DNA from: Adineta steineri
Taxonomy: Eukaryota; Rotifera; Eurotatoria; Adinetida; Adinetidae
Length of the DNA: 64,000 nt
Direction: 5' to 3'
NCBI GenBank assembly: GCA_905250115.1
Contig: CAJNOI010000036.1
Coordinates: 283,324 to 347,323, forward strand
The position numbers and the translations under genes were made by a program. Below the pieces are notes generated by a model. The model saw only the letters and a list, made by a program, of their open reading frames with translations, was not told the origin of the DNA and searched no databases. Positions 59,501-64,000 of the stretch are shown here, piece after piece. Positions within the stretch are counted from its first letter, which is position 1; each line of letters opens with the position of its first letter.

Positions 59501-62500
59501 ACTAAAGATAAATGAAAAGTGTTGAAGGTTTACTTTGTTGTCTTTTAATGCATCAGCCAAATATAGAATTCCTGTGTCTCCAATGCGATTCTTCGAAAGG
59601 TCCAACTCAATGATTGTCTATACCACAATGAAACCATGATCATCAATGGAACAAATGAGAAATGATGTTACTTCATTGTTGTATAGTGCATCAGCCAAAA
59701 ATTTCATCTTGATGTCATCGATACTCTTTTCGTGAAGATCCATTTTAGTGATTGTCTTCAGAAAAAGTAAAAACTTATGAGAAAGAATCTCGAAGAAACG
59801 AATTACTTTATCATTGTATATTTGAATTGCTGCACTCACAGTTGTACAATAGCGACCAGGATTTTCTTTGAGGTTCAATTTAATAAGTGTCTATGTTAAA
59901 GAATAACGATACTAAAATAAGATAAATGAGAAGTGCTGAAGCTTTACTTTATTCTCTTTGCAGGCATCATAAAGATATTGTATTCCATTGTTACCGATTT
60001 CATTGTGGGAAAGGTTAAGAGTAGTGAGTACCTATGCAGGGATAGTAAAAATTATTATGATATCAAATGTGAGTCAACTATCACTTTGTTGTCTTTTAAT
60101 GCATTCGCAAAATGTTTTGTTCCAATATCTCCGATTTTATTCCGTGAAAGGTTCAACTCAATGATTGTCTATATCATAACGAAACTATGATCATCAGAGA
60201 AACAAATAGAGAAATGATGTTACTTTATTGTTGATTAGTGTATGAGTCAAAAACTTCATCCCAATGTCATCGATACTCTTCCCACTAAGATCGATTTTAG
60301 TGATTGTCTTCAAAGAAAAGTAAGAAGTTATGAGAAGAAATCTAGAGGAAAGGGATTACTTTATCATTTCGTATTTGAATTGCTAGACTCACAATTGCAC
60401 AATAGCTACCAAGATTGCATTCAAGGTTCAATTCAATAAGTGTCTATGCCAAAGAATGACGATACTTATGAGAAATGAGAAATGTTGAATGTTTACTTTG
60501 TTTTCTTTTAAGGCATCATAAAGATATAGTGCTCCCTTGTTTCCAATTCGATTGTGGGAAAGATCCAGAGTGGCAAGTGTCTGTGTATACGATAAGAAAT
60601 AAGTATGATTTAAATGTGTCTGAGAAATATCTAACTTGATGGTTTTGTAATGTGGCTGCCAAATACTGTGCTCCAATGTCGCCAATCTCATTACGTGAAA
60701 GATCAACTGTGGTTAATGTCTGAATGATATATAAAAGGTGAATTTCAGTGTACGAAGTTTGAAAATTATGTCACTTTGTAGTTTAGTAGCGCCACAGCTA
60801 CATATTGTATCAAATTATCTCCAATTTGATTGCGGGAAATATTTAATTCAAAGGATGCCTATGTAAAAACATAACAGTATACATCATGAAATGCAAACGG
60901 GTGTGAAGAATCATAGATGAAATCAGTACTGAAACTCGTCACAAAAGATTGTGATTTGTATGATCTTGTATAAAATATGAGTAAGATCTATTCATATTTT
61001 TTTTTTGTGCAACTGAAATAATATAATTCGTTTATTCTATTCGACTGAGAATGTAAGCGTACTTCATGAAATACCTATATTGCGTATGTGTTCGAGCTTT
61101 ATTCTAAAAGTAGACATTCTGTTCTACAAAAACAGCTCATACGACCATTCTTATACGTATAAGAAGGTTGTATCAGACTTACCTCATTTTCGATGTTATA
61201 GATCATATTGTAATTTCGATGCAAAATTAAGCGACAATTAGGTTTTGTTGATGATACTTCAAATACAGGAGATTCTGCTTGGACTTCAACCTCTGTACAG
61301 ATCGGTGTTGTATAAAGTATAGTTTTCATTGCTAGTGGAATATAGTCACAAGTAACAAACCAATTTTTGTTGTTGAGCCAGAACGGACTTTGAAATGGTA
61401 CGATAAGTGAATCTAAAGTAGCGGTATCACAGGATTTCTTGCTAGTACAAGTAAGAGAAAATTGAAATTGATTCAGTAAAAGTAGTTTCTTTTGAATGAA
61501 TTGTTCCCAATAAGAACCATCAAATATCGAATCAAGTTTCGATCTAGATGAAACCAGTTCCAGATGACTAAGTGACGGTGTCAGTGAAAGAAAGCACTCC
61601 AGCTCTTGAGGCGATAGTCTGCAGTCACCAATAGTCAATGAATCCAATTGCAGATACACTGTTAAATCAAAGCATAGGATATGTACCATTTAAATAGCTG
61701 ATTTTGTTTCGTTTTGATATTCTCTCTTCTAACATATTTCTGAAAAGCTGAGTTTACAAGTAGTTGACACAGATGATCGAACTTTCTCTAAGCTGTGTTT
61801 AATTTTCTTTCATAAAAAAATCTAACAGATAGTCAAAAATTGGGTCTATATCATTTTTTACTGGTAAACCTGAATTTGACTGAAAATTAAAAATGTTGGA
61901 GAACATGATGAGCTAAAAAATGTCCAAGTGAAGTTGAGGGAGAGTGAAAATATTTTTCTTCGATATGTTTACGTTATAGATTATTCAGGTGGATATTTTT
62001 CATTGGTAGCTATTGATTTTATCGTAAATAGGGATGAAGGCTATACAGGTGTGCTAAAAATACTTTTAATATTCTTTTTCGATATTTTCAATTTTGGTCT
62101 TTTCATTATCCTAAGCGTCTATGCAAAAAACTTTTCAATTAGAGCTTTTTCGTGTTACTAATTTAAAGTTTATAACTAAGTCAAATAATAAAATGTGCTC
62201 ATATCTCATATCTTTGATCAACCTAGAATACATATGGCAGTATAACACAGCCCAATAAAGAAGAGTTGGAATCGATAAAATTGTTTTGTTAAGTGAAAAC
62301 TATCCCAAATCGTAATCATCATTCGGACTCGTTTAATCAGATTATAAGTTGACTGAAAAGAACTATGAGAACAAACCCTTTTAGACTTGTACTAGTCTCA
62401 GTGAAATTTCTTGGCGAGCCTAATATAAGCTCGAATGATAAATATCTCTGTATCATTATTATAATGACTTAAGAGTCCATTTTACGCTGCGGTACACTGT

Positions 62501-63344
62501 TAGGGAGCTGAAACTTCTATCCAAGGAGTGTGTTCCGGTCAGATTGTGAGCCTAGTCCGAACTTTATGTAACCGAAAAGAATTGCTACCTATACAGTGAA
62601 ATAGATGATGTTGAAAAGATGCATATTTAAGTTTGTACCTGTAGAATCAAATGTTGTAAGTGCATATGAAGAAACGGTTTGATCAGTTTTGTCCATAATA
62701 CAGTTTCTAATAACAAGTGTTCTTAAACGGAGCGAATTACAAAGAATGATACAGTATTGATGATAAGAACAATCCCTGACTGTCAGTTGTTCTAATGTAC
62801 TTTGGATAGGCCACATTATTTGATTAGTTATATAATCCAGATCAATTAAACGTAGTTTTTGAAGATTGGTTTGAACGACAACTGGAAAGATGATTGATAA
62901 GGCTGTATTATTGTCCGCTCGCTCACGCATATTGACTGTCAGTGAAACTAGAGAATTAATGGTAGCATTAAGAAAAAATTCGTTCATTTGATTGCAGTTG
63001 ACTTTATAGAGAGTCAATGAACGAAGTCTAGTGAATTGACTAATGTTGACGTTTGAGAGAAAAAAATTGATGTACCATTGGCTGTCATTGGAGCCATAGA
63101 ATATAAGTGAAGTGACGTTGAAAGGTTGAACGAGACGAGAAATAATTTTAAAGGAAGGATATCTCTTTGAAGTGGAGTTGTCAGTTGAATTGTAATGGAG
63201 TTGAAAACGATTATAAGAGTTGACAATCGCATGAAGTTGTCTGCAAACCGAACGGATCGAAAGAACAATAGTGTACGCATCGAGATAATCAAAGATACGA
63301 TGCAGAAGTTCAACAGGCAAACAGACAAGCGGTGAGTTTGACAT
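56398..63344 (-). CDS. F-box/LRR protein with 31 consecutive 84-bp LRR exons
   Basis: Exon 1 (62639-63344) starts MSNSPLVCLPVELLHRIFDY (F-box at residues 5-45) and carries irregular LRRs, ending in phase 1. Exon 2 (61183-61658) continues with LSHLELVSS and the bdelloid-type FQSPFWLNNKNWFVTCDY segment, ending in phase 0. Thirty-one exons of exactly 84 bp follow (low ends from 60775 down to 56627), each one 28-residue LRR. The likely terminal exon 56398-56544 ends TAA. The total is about 1,310 residues. LRR types recur in order (D-C-A-B). Function is inferred to be SCF-type substrate recognition with an unusually long horseshoe. No stop lies in any of the 31 exons. Confidence 0.8.
56627..60858 (-). 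repeat. LRR exon array with higher-order D-C-A-B units
   Basis: Low ends of the 84-bp exons: 56627, 56768, 56905, 57045, 57183, 57319, 57461, 57601, 57741, 57880, 58019, 58154, 58295, 58432, 58573, 58712, 58848, 58985, 59122, 59261, 59397, 59534, 59672, 59807, 59948, 60085, 60224, 60360, 60497, 60636, 60775. The period is 135-142 bp. A-type exons (VSAAIQI..NDK) are at 56627, 58154, 58848, 59397, 59807 and 60360. B-type (SIDD..MKFLTDA) are at 58019, 58712, 59261, 59672 and 60224. C-type (LYDA..KENK) are at 56768, 58295, 58985, 59948 and 60497. D-type (LANALKNNK-like) are at 56905, 58432, 59122, 59534 and 60085. Confidence 0.9.
60859..61182 (-). other. Intron between exon 2 and the LRR array
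   Basis: 324 bp, phase 0 on both sides, no further LRR unit recognised. Confidence 0.6.
61659..62638 (-). other. Intron 1 of the long F-box/LRR gene
   Basis: 980 bp, phase 1 on both sides. 62340-62590 is GC-richer than its surroundings and may be an old insertion. A plus-strand ORF (61928-62161) has no recognisable features. Confidence 0.55.
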
Positions 63345-64000
63345 TTATCTGAAAACTTAGAATAAATTAAAAATTTCTAGGCTAAGCGGTTACTCTATCG
63401 TATAAATACGATATTTTATAGCACTTTACATTAAAAAAAAATCGATAAGAAACTAAACTTGTATACTTGAGACGGTATTCAAACCTTTTTTAAATTCTAT
63501 CTCGTATCTGGTTATTTTCACTCTAAAGCGCAAGCAATGTATATAATAAAATACCCACTAACGTATCTTTTATCTTGAAAGTATGTGCATGCAAAATATG
63601 ATTTCTCGCCTCATGTTGACGACAATACAGGTATACAAATACTGCAAACGTTATCACATCTGTAGAATAGAAGCGGTGCCTTTAAAATAAACTAAACAAA
63701 TTATTTACATATATATTCAACTATCTCACGATATTGATACCGAATATAAAAATATATTGTCAAACAAACTAGATATTAGAATACAATCTTAAGGGTGTGA
63801 GTGTGAATGTAATCTTAAACTCACACCTTACCCTTAAGTTTAGGAATTACAACAGTCTCATCGATTTCAGACAAAAAGTGGACAATACTGAAGAATCTCA
63901 TGGAATCTCGAAGAATGCTCGGGAATGTTGAAGAATCCTAAAGTATCGCAGAAAATTCAGGGAAACTTGGATTCTGCTTTTTTCCTCAAGTTTCATTTGC
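63345..64000. other. Upstream region of the F-box/LRR gene
   Basis: Presumed promoter on the minus strand, plus G-rich hairpin 8. 63885-63990 contains repeated GAATCTC/GAATG-type words without a clear unit. No gene. Confidence 0.45.
63788..63838. repeat. G-rich hairpin 8
   Basis: CTTAAGGGTGTGAGTGTGA (63788-63806) pairs with CTCACACCTTACCCTTAAG (63820-63838); outer seven bases perfectly complementary. Confidence 0.75.

Noticed and set aside
47869-60858. Regular 135-142-bp repeats that superficially resemble a CRISPR-like array
   Set aside because: The units contain 84-bp open LRR exons with GT..AG introns. There are no short palindromic repeats with unique spacers, and the DNA is eukaryotic.
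61928-62161. Plus-strand ORF inside intron 1 of the long F-box/LRR gene
   Set aside because: No recognisable domain and not supported by splice or start context; likely chance.

Overview
The window looks like AT-rich metazoan nuclear DNA, most probably from a bdelloid rotifer. This is an inference. The support is: many 50-60 bp introns with GT..AG ends; intronless accessory genes; and a protein repertoire (ADP-ribosyltransferase-TPR, NHL propellers, F-box/LRR proteins) that is common in bdelloid genomes. TGTGGG-type G-rich repeats also fit, as this type is reported for bdelloid telomeres.

Layout. 1-719 is the 3' end of an unidentified acidic/basic protein gene (+). 2.2-32.4 kb is a conserved sacsin (SACS) orthologue (+). 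Its 18 shared exons encode about 3,470 residues: a sacsin-repeat N-terminal part, the long sacsin body, a DnaJ-like segment with an intact HPD, and a C-terminal HEPN domain. Its large introns hold at least nine ATG-initiated candidate first exons, all ending in phase 1. They lie in three tiers: before shared exon A, between C and D, and between I and J. Each could splice in frame to the next shared exon, giving long, medium and short sacsin forms with interchangeable N-termini. This is the main find.

33.1-34.9 kb holds two intronless tandem two-PDZ genes (+). 35.6-36.9 kb holds two small membrane-protein ORFs (-). 37.3-38.3 kb is a decayed mobile-element-like region between two G-rich foldbacks. 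38.5-40.4 kb is an intronless, probably myristoylated ADP-ribosyltransferase with TPRs (-). 42.4-44.3 kb is an F-box gene (+). 45.2-46.6 kb holds an NHL relic and a broken membrane-protein gene. 47.9-50.7 kb is an F-box/LRR gene (-) whose LRRs are separate 84-bp exons on a 141-bp period. 50.8-53.2 kb is a gene-poor AT-rich stretch. 53.3-55.8 kb is a caspase-like domain spliced to a six-blade NHL propeller (-). 56.4-63.3 kb is a second F-box/LRR gene (-) with 31 consecutive 84-bp LRR exons in a higher-order D-C-A-B pattern.

The left half is therefore one conserved chaperone-type gene with an elaborate promoter/first-exon system. The right half is a fast-evolving set of receptor- and effector-like genes (F-box, LRR, NHL, TPR, caspase, ART) interspersed with small non-autonomous transposons and foldback repeats. 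No tRNA, rRNA or CRISPR array was recognised.
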